DNA of 64,000 bases, taken from the NCBI GenBank assembly GCA_963662155.1, contig OY759275.1:3670706-3734705 (forward strand), written 5' to 3'. This document shows, one piece after another, positions 42,001 through 57,000 of the stretch. Source of the DNA: Lamellibrachia columna (taxonomy: Eukaryota; Annelida; Polychaeta; Sabellida; Siboglinidae). The number at the start of each line of letters is the position of its first letter. Within the stretch, counting starts at the first letter, position 1. The position numbers and the translations under genes are program-made. Under the pieces are notes generated by a model, which saw only the letters and a program-made list of their open reading frames with translations, did not search any database and was not told where the DNA came from.

Positions 42001-45000
42001 ATAAGTTGTCATTGCCACAGACATTGGTCTACCAAACCTTGACTGGGCAGTGCAAGGAGTCATAAGTTGTCATTGCCACAGACATTGGTCTACCAAACCT
42101 TGAATGGGCAGTGCAAGGAGTCACAAGTTGTCATTGCCACAGACATTGGTCTACCAAACCTTGACTGGGCAGTGCAAGGAGTCATAAGTTGTTACTGCCA
42201 CAGACATTGCTCTACCAAACCTTGACTGGGCAGTGCAAGGAGTCATAAGTTGTCATTGCCACATACATTTTTCTACCAAACCTTGACTGGGCAGTGCAAG
42301 GAGTCATAAGTTGTCATTGCCACAGACATTGGTCTACCAAACCTTGACTGGGCAGTGCAAGGAGTCATAAGTTGTCATTGCCACATACATTGGTCTACCA
42401 AACCTTGAATGGGCAGTGCAAGGAGTCATAAGTTGTCATTGCCACAGACATTGGTCTACCAAACCTTGACTGGGCAGTGCAAGGAGACATAAGTTGTCAT
42501 TGCCACAGACATTGGTCAACCAAACCTTGACTGGGCAGTGCAAGGAGTCATAAGTTGTCATTGCCACAGACATTGGTCTACCAAACCGTGACTGGGCAGG
42601 GCAATGAGTCATAAGTTGTCATTGCCACAGACATTGGTCTACCAAACCTTGAATGGGCAGTGCAAGGAGTCACAAGTTGTCATTGCCACAGACATTGGTC
42701 TACCAAACCTTGAATGGGCAGTGCAAGGAGTCATAAGTTGTCATTGCCACAGACATTGGTCTACCAAACCTTGACTGGGCAGTGCCAGGAGTCACAAGTT
42801 GTCATTGCCACAGACATTGGTCTACCAAACCTTGACTTGGCAGTGCCAGGAGTCATAAGTTGTCATTGCCACATACATTTTTCTACCAAACCTTGACTGG
42901 GCAGTGCAAGGAGTCATAAGTTGTCATTGCCACAGACATTGGTCTACCAAACCTTGACTGGGCAAGGCAAGGAGTCATAAGTTGTCATTGCCACAGACAT
43001 TGGTCTACCAAACCTTGACTGGGCAGTGCAAGGAGTCATAAGTTGTCATTGCCACAGACATTGCTCTACCAAACCTTGACTGGACAGTGCCAGGAGTCAT
43101 AAGTTGTCATTGCCACAGACATTGGTCTACCAAACCTTGACTGGGCAGTGCAAGGAGTCATAAGTTGTCATTGCCACAGACATTGGTCTACCAAACCTTG
43201 ACTGGGCAGTGCAAGGAGTCATAAGTTGTCATTGCCACATACATTGGTCTACCAAACCTTGACTGGGCAGTGCAAGGAGTCATAAGTTGTCATTGCCACA
43301 GACATTGGTCTACCAAACCTTGACTGGGCAGTGCAAGGAGTCATAAGTTGTCATTGCCACAGACATTGGTCTACCAAACCTTGAATGGGCAGTGCAAGGA
43401 GTCACAAGTTGTCATTGCCACAGACATTGGTCTACCAAACCTTGACTGGGCAGTGCAAGGAGTCATAAGTTGTTACTGCCACAGACATTGCTCTACCAAA
43501 CCTTGACTGGGCAGTGCAAGGAGTCATAAGTTGTCATTGCCACATACATTTTTCTACCAAACCTTGACTGGGCAGTGCAAGGAGTCATAAGTTGTCATTG
43601 CCACAGACATTGGTCTACCAAACCTTGACTGGGCAGTGCAAGGAGTCATAAGTTGTCATTGCCACATACATTGGTCTACCAAACCTTGAATGGGCAGTGC
43701 AAGGAGTCATAAGTTGTCATTGCCACAGACATTGGTCTACCAAACCTTGACTGGGCAGTGCAAGGAGACATAAGTTGTCATTGCCACAGACATTGGTCAA
43801 CCAAACCTTGACTGGGCAGTGCAAGGAGTCATAAGTTGTCATTGCCACAGACATTGGTCTACCAAACCTTGACTGGGCAGGGCAATGAGTCATAAGTTGT
43901 CATTGCCACAGACATTGGTCTACCAAACCTTGAATGGGCAGTGCAAGGAGTCACAAGTTGTCATTGCCACAGACATTGGTCTACCAAACCTTGAATGGGC
44001 AGTGCAAGGAGTCATAAGTTGTCATTGCCACAGACATTGGTCTACCAAACCTTGACTGGGCAGTGCCAGGAGTCACAAGTTGTCATTGCCACAGACATTG
44101 GTCTACCAAACCTTGACTTGGCAGTGCCAGGAGTCATAAGTTGTCATTGCCACAGACATTGGTCTACCAAACCTTGAATGGGCAGTGCAAGGAGTCATAA
44201 GTTGACATTGCCACAGACATTGGTCTACCAAACCTTGACTGGGCAGTGCCAGGAGTCATAAGTTGTCATTGCCACAGACATTGGTCTACCAAACCTTGAC
44301 TGGGCAGTGCCAGGAGTCATAAGTTGTCATTGCCACAGACATTGTTTACCAAACCTTGACTGGGCAGTGCCAGGAGTCATAAGTTGTCATTGCCACAGTC
44401 ATTGCTCTACCAAACCTTGACTGGGCAGTGCCAGGAGTCATAAGTTGTCATTGCCACAGACATTGCTCTACCAAACCTTGACTGGGCAGTGCCAGGAGTC
44501 ACAAGTTGTAATTGCCACAGACATTGGTCTACCAAACCTTGACTGGGCAGTGCAAAGATTCATAAATTGTCATTGCCATAGACATTGCTCTAACAAACCT
44601 TGACTGGACAGTGCCAGGAGTCATAAGTTGTCATTGCCACAGACATTGGTCTAACAAACCTTGACTGGGCAGGGCAAGGAGTCATAAGTTGTCATTGCCA
44701 CATACATTGGTCTACCAAACCATGACTGGGCAGTGCAAGGAGTCATAAGTTGTCATTGCCACAGGCATTGCTCTACCAAACCTTGACTGGACAGTGGCAG
44801 GAGTCATAAGTTGTCATTGCCACAGACATTGGTCTACCAAACCTTGACTGGGCAGGGCAAGGAGTCATAAGTTGTCATTGCCACATACATTTGTCTACCA
44901 AACCTTGACTGGGCAGTGCAAGGAGTCATAATTTGTCATTGCCACATACATTGGTCTACCAAACCTTGAATGGGCAGTGCAAGGAGTCAAAAGTTGTCAT

Positions 45001-48000
45001 TGCCACAGACATTGGTCTACCAAACCTTGAATGGGCAGTGCAAGGAGTCATAAGTTGTCATTGCCACAGACATTGGTCTACCAAACTTTGACTGGGCAGT
45101 GTCAGGAGTCACAAGTTGTCATTGCCACAGACATTTTTCTACCAAACCTTGACTGGGCAGTGTCAGGAGTCACAAGTTGTCATTGCCACAGACATTGGTC
45201 TACCAAACCTTGACTGGGCAGTGCAAGGAGTCATAAGTTGTCATTGCCACATACATTGCTCTACCAAACCTTGACTGGACAGTGCAAGGAGTCACAAGTT
45301 GTCATTGCCACAGACATTGGTCTACAAAACCTTGACTGGGCAGTGCAAGGAGTCTCAAGTTGTCATTGCCACAGACATTGGTCTACCAAACCTTTACTGG
45401 GCATTGCAAGGAGTCACAAGTTGTCATTGCCACATACATTGGTCTACCAAACCTTGACTGGGCAGTGCAAGGAGTCACAAGTTGTCATTGCCACAGACAT
45501 TGGTCTACCAAACCTTGACTGGGCAGGGCAAGGAGTCATAAGTTGTCATTGCCACAGACATTGGTCTACCAAACCTTGACTGGGCAGTGCCAGGAGTCAC
45601 AAGTTGTCATTGCCACAGACATTGGTCTACCAAACCTTGACTGGACAGTGCAAGGAGTCACAAGTTGTCATTGCCACAGATTTTGGTCTACCAAACCTTG
45701 ACTGGGCAGGGCAAGGAGTCATAAGTTGTCATTGCCACAGACATTGGTCTACCAAACCTTGACTGGGCAGTGCCAGGAGTCACAAGTTGTTATTGCCACA
45801 GACATTGGTCTACCAAACCTTGACTGGGCAGTGCAAGGAGTCATAAGTTGTCATTGCCACAGACATTGGTCTACCAAACCTTGACTGGACAGTACCAGGA
45901 GTCATAAGTTGTCATTGCCACATACATTGGTCTACCAAACCTTGACTGGGCAGGGCAAGGAGTCATAAGTTGCCATTGCCACAGACATTGCTCTACCAAA
46001 CCTTGACTGGACAGTGCCAGGAGTCATAAGTTGTCATTGCCACAGACATTGGTCTACCAAACCTTGACTGGGCAGGGCAAGGAGTCATAAGTTGTCATTG
46101 CCACAGACATTGGTCTACCAAACCTTGACTGGGCAGTGCAAGGAGTCATAAGTTGTCATTGCCACAGACATTGGTCTACCAAACCTTGAATGGGCAGTGC
46201 AAGGAGTCATAAGTTGTCATTGCCACAGACATTGCTCTACCAAACCTTGACTGGACAGTGCCAGGAGTCATAAGTTGTCATTGCCACAGACATTGGTCTA
46301 CCAAACCTTGACTGGGCAGTGCAAGGAGTCATAAGTTGTCAATGTCACAGACATTGGTCTACCAAACCTTGACTGGGCAGTGCAAGGAGTCATAAGTTGT
46401 CATTGCCACAGACATTGGTCTACCAAACCTTGAATGGGCAGGGCAAGGAGTCACAAGTTGTCATTGCCACATACATTGGTCTACCAAACCTTGACTGGGC
46501 AGTGCAAGGAGTCATAAGTTGTTACTGCCACAGACATTGCTCTACCAAACCTTGACTGGGCAGTGCAAGGAGTCATAAGTTGTCATTGCCACATACATTT
46601 TTCTACCAAACCTTGACTGGGCAGTGCAAGGAGTCATAAGTTGTCATTGCCACAGACATTGGTCTACCAAACCTTGACTGGGCAGTGCAAGGAGTCATAA
46701 GTTGTCATTGCCACATACATTGGTCTACCAAACCTTGAATGGGCAGTGCAAGGAGTCATAAGTTGTCATTGCCACAGACATTGGTCTACCAAACCTTGAC
46801 TGGGCAGTGCAAGGAGACATAAGTTGTCATTGCCACAGACATTGGTCAACCAAACCTTGACTGGGCAGTGCAAGGAGTCATAAGTTGTCATTGCCACAGA
46901 CATTGGTCTACCAAACCTTGACTGGGCAGTGCAAGGAGTCATAAGTTGTCATTGCCACAGACATTGGTCTACCAAACCTTGACTGGGCAGGGCAATGAGT
47001 CATAAGTTGTCATTGCCACAGACATTGGTCTACCAAACCTTGAATGGGCAGTGCAAGGAGTCACAAGTTGTCATTGCCACAGACATTGGTCTACCAAACC
47101 TTGAATGGGCAGTGCAAGGAGTCATAAGTTGTCATTGCCACAGACATTGGTCTACCAAACCTTGACTGGGCAGTGCCAGGAGTCACAAGTTGTCATTGCC
47201 ACAGACATTGGTCTACCAAACCTTGACTTGGCAGTGCCAGGAGTCATAAGTTGTCATTGCCACAGACATTGGTCTACCAAACCTTGAATGGGCAGTGCAA
47301 GGAGTCATAAGTTGACATTGCCACAGACATTGGTCTACCAAACCTTGACTGGGCAGTGCCAGGAGTCATAAGTTGTCATTGCCACAGACATTGGTCTACC
47401 AAACCTTGACTGGGCAGTGCCAGGAGTCATAAGTTGTCATTGCCACAGACATTGGTTACCAAACCTTGACTGGGCAGTGCCAGGAGTCATAAGTTGTCAT
47501 TGCCACAGTCATTGCTCTACCAAACCTTGACTGGGCAGTGCCAGGAGTCATAAGTTGTCATTGCCACAGACATTGCTCTACCAAACCTTGACTGGGCAGT
47601 GCCAGGAGTCACAAGTTGTAATTGCCACAGACATTGGTCTACCAAACCTTGACTGGTCAGTGCAAGGATTCATAAATTGTCATTGCCATAGACATTGCTC
47701 TACCAAACCTTGACTGGACAGTGCCAGGAGTCATAAGTTGTCATTGCCACAGACATTGGTCTAACAAACCTTGACTGGGCAGGGCAAGGAGTCATAAGTT
47801 GTCATTGCCACAGACATTGGTCTACCAAACCATGACTGGGCAGTGCAAGGAGTCATAAGTTGTCATTGCCACAGGCATTGCTCTACCAAACCTTGACTGG
47901 ACAGTGGCAGGAGTCATAAGTTGTCATTGCCACAGACATTGGTCTACCAAACCTTGACTGGGCAGGGCAAGGAGTCATAAGTTGTCATTGCCACATACAT

Positions 48001-51000
48001 TTGTCTACCAAACCTTGACTGGGCAGTGCAAGGAGTCATAATTTGTCATTGCCACATACATTGGTCTACCAAACCTTGAATGGGCAGTGCAAGGAGTCAA
48101 AAGTTGTCATTGCCACAGACATTGGTCTACCAAACCTTGACTGGGCAGTGCAAGGAGTCATAAGTTGTTACTGCCACAGACATTGCTCTACCAAACCTTG
48201 ACTGGGCAGTGCAAGGAGTCATAAGTTGTCATTGCCACATACATTTTTCTACCAAACCTTGACTGGGCAGTGCAAGGAGTCATAAGTTGTCATTGCCACA
48301 GACATTGGTCTACCAAACCTTGACTGGGCAGTGCAAGGAGTCATAAGTTGTCATTGCCACATACATTGGTCTACCAAACCTTGAATGGGCAGTGCAAGGA
48401 GTCATAAGTTGTCATTGCCACAGACATTGGTCTACCAAACCTTGACTGGGCAGTGCAAGGAGACATAAGTTGTCATTGCCACAGACATTGGTCAACCAAA
48501 CCTTGACTGGGCAGTGCAAGGAGTCATAAGTTGTCATTGCCACAGACATTGGTCTACCAAACCTTGACTGGGCAGGGCAATGAGTCATAAGTTGTCATTG
48601 CCACAGACATTGGTCTACCAAACCTTGAATGGGCAGTGCAAGGAGTCACAAGTTGTCATTGCCACAGACATTGGTCTACCAAACCTTGAATGGGCAGTGC
48701 AAGGAGTCATAAGTTGTCATTGCCACAGACATTGGTCTACCAAACCTTGACTGGGCAGTGCCAGGAGTCACAAGTTGTCATTGCCACATACATTGGTCTA
48801 CCAAACCTTGACTTGGCAGTGCCAGGAGTCATAAGTTGTCATTGCCACAGACATTGGTCTACCAAACCTTGAATGGGCAGTGCAAGGAGTCATAAGTTGA
48901 CATTGCCACAGACATTGGTCTACCAAACCTTGACTGGGCAGTGCCAGGAGTCATAAGTTGTCATTGCCACAGACATTGGTCTACCAAACCTTGACTGGGC
49001 AGTGCCAGGAGTCATAAGTTGTCATTGCCACAGACATTGGTTACCAAACCTTGACTGGGCAGTGCCAGGAGTCATAAGTTGTCATTGCCACAGTCATTGC
49101 TCTACCAAACCTTGACTGGGCAGTGCCAGGAGTCATAAGTTGTCATTGCCACAGACATTGCTCTACCAAACCTTGACTGGGCAGTGCCAGGAGTCACAAG
49201 TTGTAATTGCCACAGACATTGGTCTACCAAACCTTGACTGGGCAGTGCAAGGATTCATAAATTGTCATTGCCATAGACATTGCTCTACCAAACCTTGACT
49301 GGACAGTGCCAGGAGTCATAAGTTGTCATTGCCACAGACATTGGTCTAACAAACCTTGACTGGGCAGGGCAAGGAGTCATAAGTTGTCATTGCCACAGAC
49401 ATTGGTCTAACAAACCATGACTGGGCAGTGCAAGGAGTCATAAGTTGTCATTGCCCCAGACATTGCTCTACCAAACCTTGACTGGACAGTGCCAGGAGTC
49501 ATAAGTTGTCATTGCCACATACATTGGTCTACCAAACCTTGACTGGGCAGGGCAAGGAGTCATAAGTTGCCATTGCCACAGACATTGGTCTACCAAACCT
49601 TGACTGGGCAGTGCCAGGAGTCACAAGTTGTCATTGCCACAGACATTGGTCTACCAAACCTTGACTGGACAGTGCCAGGAGTCATAAGTTGTCATTGCCA
49701 CAGACATTGGTCTACCAAACCTTGACTGGGCAGGGCAAGGAGTCATAAGTTGTCATTGCCACAGACATTGGTCTACCAAACCTTGACTGGACAGTGCAAG
49801 GAGTCATAAGTTGTCATAGCCACAGACATTGGTCTACCAAACCTTGACTGGGCAGTGCAAGGAGTCATAAGTTGTCATTGCCACATACATTGGTCTACCA
49901 AACCTTGAATGGGCAGTGCAAGGAGTCACAAGTTGTCATTGCCACAGACATTGGTCTACCAAACCTTGACTGGGCAGTGCAAGGAGTCACAAGTTGTCAT
50001 TGCCACAGACATTGCTCTACCAAACCTTGACTGGGCAGTGCAAGGAGTCATAAGTTGTCATTGCCACAGACATTGGTCTACCAAACCTTGACTGGGCAGT
50101 GCAAGGAGTCATAAGTTGTCATTGCCACAGACATTGGTCTACCAAACCTTGAATGGGCAGTGCAAGGAGTCATAAGTTGTCATTGCCACAGACATTGGTC
50201 TACCAAACCTTGACTGGGCAGTGCAAGGAGTCATAAGTTGTCAATGCCACAGACATTGGTCTACCAAACCTTAACTGGGCAGGGCAATGAGTCATAAGTT
50301 GTCATTGCCACAGACATTGGTCTACCAAACCTTGAATGGGCAGTGCAAGGAGTCACAAGTTGTCATTGCCACAGACATTGGTCTACCAAACCTTGAATGG
50401 GCAGTGCAAGGAGTCATAAGTTGTCATTGCCACAGACATTGGTCTACCAAACCTTGACTGGGCAGTGCCAGGAGTCACAAGTTGTCATTGCCACAGACAA
50501 TGGTCTACCAAACCTTGACTGGGCAGTGCCAGGAGTCATAAGTTGTCATTGCCACAGACATTGGTCTACCAAACCTTGAATGGGCAGTGCAAGGAGTCAT
50601 AAGTTGTCATTGCCACAGACATTGGTCTATCAAACCTTGACTGGGCAGTGCCAGGAGTCATAAGTTGTCATTGCCACAGACATTGGTCTACCAAACCTTG
50701 ACTGGGCAGTGCCAGGAGTCATAAGTTGTCATTGCCACAGACATTGGTCTACCAAACCTTGACTGGGCAGTGCCAGGAGTCATAAGTTGTCATTGCCACA
50801 GACATTGGTCTACCAAACCTTGACTGGGCAGTGCAAGGAGTCATAAGTTGTCATTGCCACAGACATTGGTCTACCAAACCTTGACTGGGCAGTGCAAGGA
50901 GTCATAAGTTGTCATTGCCACAGACATTGGTCTACCAAACCTTGACTGGGCAGGGCAATGAGTCATAAGTTGTCATTGCCACAGACATTGGTCTACCAAA

Positions 51001-54000
51001 CCTTGAATGGGCAGTGCAAGGAGTCACAAGTTGTCATTGCCACAGACATTGGTCTACCAAACCTTGAATGGGCAGTGCAAGGAGTCATAAGTTGTCATTG
51101 CCACAGACATTGGTCTACCAAACCTTGACTGGGCAGTGGCAGGAGTCACAAGTTGTCATTGCCACAGACAATGGTCTACCAAACCTTGACTGGGCAGTGC
51201 CAGGAGTCATAAGTTGTCATTGCCACAGACATTGGTCTACCAAACCTTGAATGGGCAGTGCAAGGAGTCATAAGTTGTCATTGCCACAGACATTGGTCTA
51301 CCAAACCTTGAATGGGCAGTGCAAGGAGTCATAAGTTGTCATTGCCACAGACATTGGTCTACCAAACCTTGAGTGGGCAGTGCCAGGAGTCACAAGTTGT
51401 CATTGCCACAGACATTGGTCTACCAAACCTTGACTTGGCAGTGCCAGGAGTCATAAGTTGTCATTGCCACAGACATTGGTCTACCAAACCTTGAATGGGC
51501 AGTGCAAGGAGTCATAAGTTGACATTGCCACAGACATTGGTCTACCAAACCTTGACTGGGCAGTGCCAGGAGTCATAAGTTGTCATTGCCACAGACATTG
51601 GTCTACCAAACCTTGACTGGGCAGTGCCAGGAGTCATAAGTTGTCATTGCCACAGACATTGGTTACCAAACCTTGACTGGGCAGTGCCAGGAGTCATAAG
51701 TTGTCATTGCCACAGACATTTGTCTACCAAACCTTGACTGGGCAGGGCAAGGACTCATAAGTTGTCATTGCCACAGACATTGGTCTACCATACCTTGACT
51801 GGGCAGTGCAAGGAGTCATAAGTTGTCATTGCCACAGGCATTGGTCTACCAAACTTTGACTGGGCAGGGCAAGGAGTCATAAGTTGTCATTGCTACAGAC
51901 ATTGCTCTACCAAACCTTGACTGGACAGTGCCAGGAGTCATAAGTTGTCATTGCCACAGACATTGGTCTACCAAACCTTGACTGGGCAGTGCAAGGAGTC
52001 ACAAGTTGTCATTGCCACAGACATTGCTCTACCAAACCTTGACTGGGCAGTGCAAGGAGTCATAAGTTGTCATTGCCACAGACATTGGTCTACCAAACCT
52101 TGACTGGACAGTGCAAGGAGTCATAAGTTGTCATAGCCACAGACATTGGTCTACCAAACCTTGACTGGGCAGGGCAAGGAGTCATAAGTTGTCATTGCCA
52201 CAGACATTGTTCTACCAAACCTTGACTGGGCAGTGCCAGGAGTCACAAGTTGTCATTGCCACAGACATTGGTCTACCATACCTTGACTGGGCAGTGCAAG
52301 GAGTCATACGTTGTCATTGCCACAGACATTGGTCTACCAAACCTTGAATGGGCAGTGCAAGGAGTCACAAGTTGTCATTGCCACAGACATTGGTCTACCA
52401 AACCTTGACTGGGCAGTGCAAGGAGTCATAAGTTGTTACTGCCACAGACATTGCTCTACCAAACCTTGACTGGGCAGTGCAAGGAGTCATAAGTTGTCAT
52501 TGCCACATACATTTTTCAACCAAACCTTGACTGGGCAGTGCAAGGAGTCATAAGTTGTCATTGCCACAGACATTGGTCTACCAAACCTTGACTGGGCAGT
52601 GCAAGGAGTCATAAGTTTTCATTGCCACATACATTGGTCTACCAAACCTTGAATGGGCAGTGCAAGGAGTCATAAGTTGTCATTGCCACAGACATTGGTC
52701 TACCAAACCTTGACTGGGCAGTGCAAGGAGACATAAGTTGTCATTGCCACAGACATTGGTCAACCAAACCTTGACTGGGCAGTGCAAGGAGTCATAAGTT
52801 GTCATTGCCACAGACATTGGTCTACCAAACCTTGACTGGGCAGGGCAATGAGTCATAAGTTGTCATTGCCACAGACATTGGTCTACCAAACCTTGAATGG
52901 GCAGTGCAAGGAGTCACAAGTTGTCATTGCCACAGACATTGGTCTACCAAACCTTGAATGGGCAGTGCAAGGAGTCATAAGTTGTCATTGCCACAGACAT
53001 TGGTCTACCAAACCTTGACTGGGCAGTGCCAGGAGTCACAAGTTGTCATTGCCACAGACATTGGTCTACCAAACCTTGACTTGGCAGTGCCAGGAGTCAT
53101 AAGTTGTCATTGCCACAGACATTGGTCTACCAAACCTTGAATGGGCAGTGCAAGGAGTCATAAGTTGACATTGCCACAGACATTGGTCTACCAAACCTTG
53201 ACTGGGCAGTGCCAGGAGTCATAAGTTGTCATTGCCACAGACATTGGTCTACCAAACCTTGACTGGGCAGTGCCAGGAGTCATAAGTTGTCATTGCCACA
53301 GACATTGGTTACCAAACCTTGACTGGGCAGTGCCAGGAGTCATAAGTTGTCATTGCCACAGTCATTGCTCTACCAAAACTTGACTGGGCAGTGCCAGGAG
53401 TCATAAGTTGTCATTGCCACAGACATTGCTCTACCAAACCTTGACTGGGCAGTGCCAGGAGTCACAAGTTGTAATTGCCACAGACATTGGTCTACCAAAC
53501 CTTGACTGGGCAGTGCAAGGATTCATAAATTGTCATTGCCATAGACATTGCTCTACCAAACCTTGACTGGACAGTGCCAGGAGTCATAAGTTGTCATTGC
53601 CACAGACATTGGTTAAACAAACCTTGACTGGGCAGGGCAAGGAGTCATAAGTTGTCATTGCCACAGACATTGGTCTAACAAACCATGACTGGGCAGTGCA
53701 AGGAGTCATAAGTTGTCATTTCCACAGACATTGCTCTACCAAACCTTGACTGGACAGTGCCAGGAGTCATAAGTTGTCATTGCCACAGACATTTGTCTAC
53801 CAAACCTTGACTGGGCAGGGCAAGGACTCATAAGTTGTCATTGCCACAGACATTGGTCTACCAAACCTTGACTGGGCAGTGCAAGGAGTCATAAGTTGTC
53901 ATTGCCACAGGCATTGGTCTACCAAACCTTGACTGGGCAGGGCAAGGAGTCATAAGTTGTCATTGCCACAGACATTGCTCTACCAAACCTTGACTGGACA

Positions 54001-57000
54001 GTGCCAGGAGTCATAAGTTGTCATTGCCACAGACATTGGTCTACCAAACCTTGACTGGGCAGGGCAAGGAGTCATAAGTTGTCATTGCCACAGACATTGG
54101 TCTACCAAACCTTGACTGGACAGTGCAAGGAGTCATAAGTTGTCATAGCCACAGACATTGGTCTACCAAACCTTGACTGGGCAGTGCAAGGAGTCATAAG
54201 TTGTCATTGCCACATACATTGGTCTACCAAACCTTGAATGGGCAGTGCAAGGAGTCACAAGTTGTCATTGCCACAGACATTGGTCTACCAAACCTTGACT
54301 GGGCAGTGCAAGGAGTCACAAGTTGTCATTGCCACAGACATTGCTCTACCAAACCTTGACTGGGCAGTGCAAGGAGTCATAAGTTGTCATTGCCACAGAC
54401 ATTGGTCTACCAAACCTTGACTGGGCAGTGCAAGGAGTCATAAGTTGTCATTGCCACATACATTGGTCTACCAAACCTTGAATGGGCAGTGCAAGGAGTC
54501 ATAAGTTGTCATTGCCACAGACATTGGTCTACCAAACCTTGACTGGGCAGTGCAAGGAGTCATAAGTTGTCAATGCCACAGACATTGGTCTACCAAACCT
54601 TAACTGGGCAGGGCAATGAGTCATAAGTTGTCATTGCCACAGACATTGGTCTACCAAACCTTGAATGGGCAGTGCAAGGAGTCACAAGTTGTCATTGCCA
54701 CAGACATTGGTCTACCAAACCTTGAATGGGCAGTGCAAGGAGTCATAAGTTGTCATTGCCACAGACATTGGTCTACCAAACCTTGACTGGGCAGTGCCAG
54801 GAGTCACAAGTTGTCATTGCCATAGACAATGGTCTACCAAACCTTGACTGGGCAGTGCCAGGAGTCATAAGTTGTCATTGCCACAGACATTGGTCTACCA
54901 AACCTTGAATGGGCAGTGCAAGGAGTCATAAGTTGTCATTGCCACAGACATTGGTCTACCAAACCTTGACTGGGCAGTGCCAGGAGTCATAAGTTGTCAT
55001 TGCCACAGACATTGGTCTACCAAACCTTGACTGGGCAGTGCCAGGAGTCATAAGTTGTCATTGCCACAGACATTGGTCTACCAAACCTTGACTGGGCAGT
55101 GCCAGGAGTCATAAGTTGTCATTGCCACAGACATTGGTCTACCAAACCTTGACTGGGCAGTGCAAGGAGTCATAAGTTGTCATTGCCACAGACATTGGTC
55201 TACCAAACCTTGACTGGGCAGTGCAAGGAGTCATAAGTTGTCATTGCCACAGACATTGGTCTACCAAACCTTGACTGGGCAGGGCAATGAGTCATAAGTT
55301 GTCATTGCCACAGACATTGGTCTACCAAACCTTGAATGGGCAGTGCAAGGAGTCACAAGTTGTCATTGCCACAGACATTGGTCTACCAAACCTTGAATGG
55401 GCAGTGCAAGGAGTCATAAGTTGTCATTGCCACAGACATTGGTCTACCAAACCTTGACTGGGCAGTGGCAGGAGTCACAAGTTGTCATTGCCACAGACAA
55501 TGGTCTACCAAACCTTGACTGGGCAGTGCCAGGAGTCATAAGTTGTCATTGCCACAGACATTGGTCTACCAAACCTTGAATGGGCAGTGCAAGGAGTCAT
55601 AAGTTGTCATTGCCATAGACATTGGTCTACCAAACCTTGAATGGGCAGTGCAAGGAGTCATAAGTTGTCATTGCCACAGACATTGGTCTACCAAACCTTG
55701 AGTGGGCAGTGCCAGGAGTCACAAGTTGTCATTGCCACAGACATTGGTCTACCAAACCTTGACTTGGCAGTGCCAGGAGTCATAAGTTGTCATTGCCACA
55801 GACATTGGTCTACCAAACCTTGAATGGGCAGTGCAAGGAGTCATAAGTTGACATTGCCACAGACATTGGTCTACCAAACCTTGACTGGGCAGTGCCAGGA
55901 GTCATAAGTTGTCATTGCCACAGACATTGGTCTACCAAACCTTGACTGGGCAGTGCCAGGAGTCATAAGTTGTCATTGCCACAGACATTGGTTACCAAAC
56001 CTTGACTGGGCAGTGCCAGGAGTCATAAGTTGTCATTGCCACAGTCATTGCTCTACCAAACCTTGACTGGGCAGTGCCAGGAGTCATAAGTTGTCATTGC
56101 CACAGACATTGCTCTACCAAACCTTGACTGGGCAGTGCCAGGAGTCACAAGTTGAAATTGCCACAGACATTGGTCTACCAAACCTTGACTGGGCAGTGCA
56201 AGGATTCATAAATTGTCATTGCCATAGACATTGCTCTACCAAACCTTGACTGGACAGTGCCAGGAGTCATAAGTTGTCATTGCCACAGACATTGGTCTAA
56301 CAAACCTTGACTGGGCAGGGCAAGGAGTCATAAGTTGTCATTGCCACAGACATTGGTCTACCAAACCATGACTGGGCAGTGCAAGGAGTCATAAGTTGTC
56401 ATTGCCACAGACATTGCTCTACCAAACCTTGACTGGACAGTGCCAGGAGTCATAAGTTGTCATTGCCACAGACATTTGTCTACCAAACCTTGACTGGGCA
56501 GGGCAAGGACTCATAAGTTGTCATTGCCACAGACATTGGTCTACCAAACCTTGACTGGGCAGTGCAAGGAGTCATAAGTTGTCATTGCCACAGGCATTGG
56601 TCTACCAAACCTTGACTGGGCAGGGCAAGGAGTCATAAGTTGTCATTGCTACAGACATTGCTCTACCAAACCTTGACTGGACAGTGCCAGGAGTCATAAG
56701 TTGTCATTGCCACAGACATTGGTCTACCAAACCTTGACTGGGCAGGGCAAGGAGTCATAAGTTGTCATTGCCACAGACATTGGTCTACCAATCCTTGACT
56801 GGACAGTGCAAGGAGTCATAAGTTGTCATAGCCACAGACATTGGTCTACCAAACCTTGACTGGGCAGTGCAAGGAGTCATAAGTTGTTATTGCCACATAC
56901 ATTGGTCTACCAAACCTTGAATGGGCAGTGCAAGGAGTCACAAGTTGTCATTGCCACAGACATTGGTCTACCAAACCTTGACTGGGCAGTGCAAGGAGTC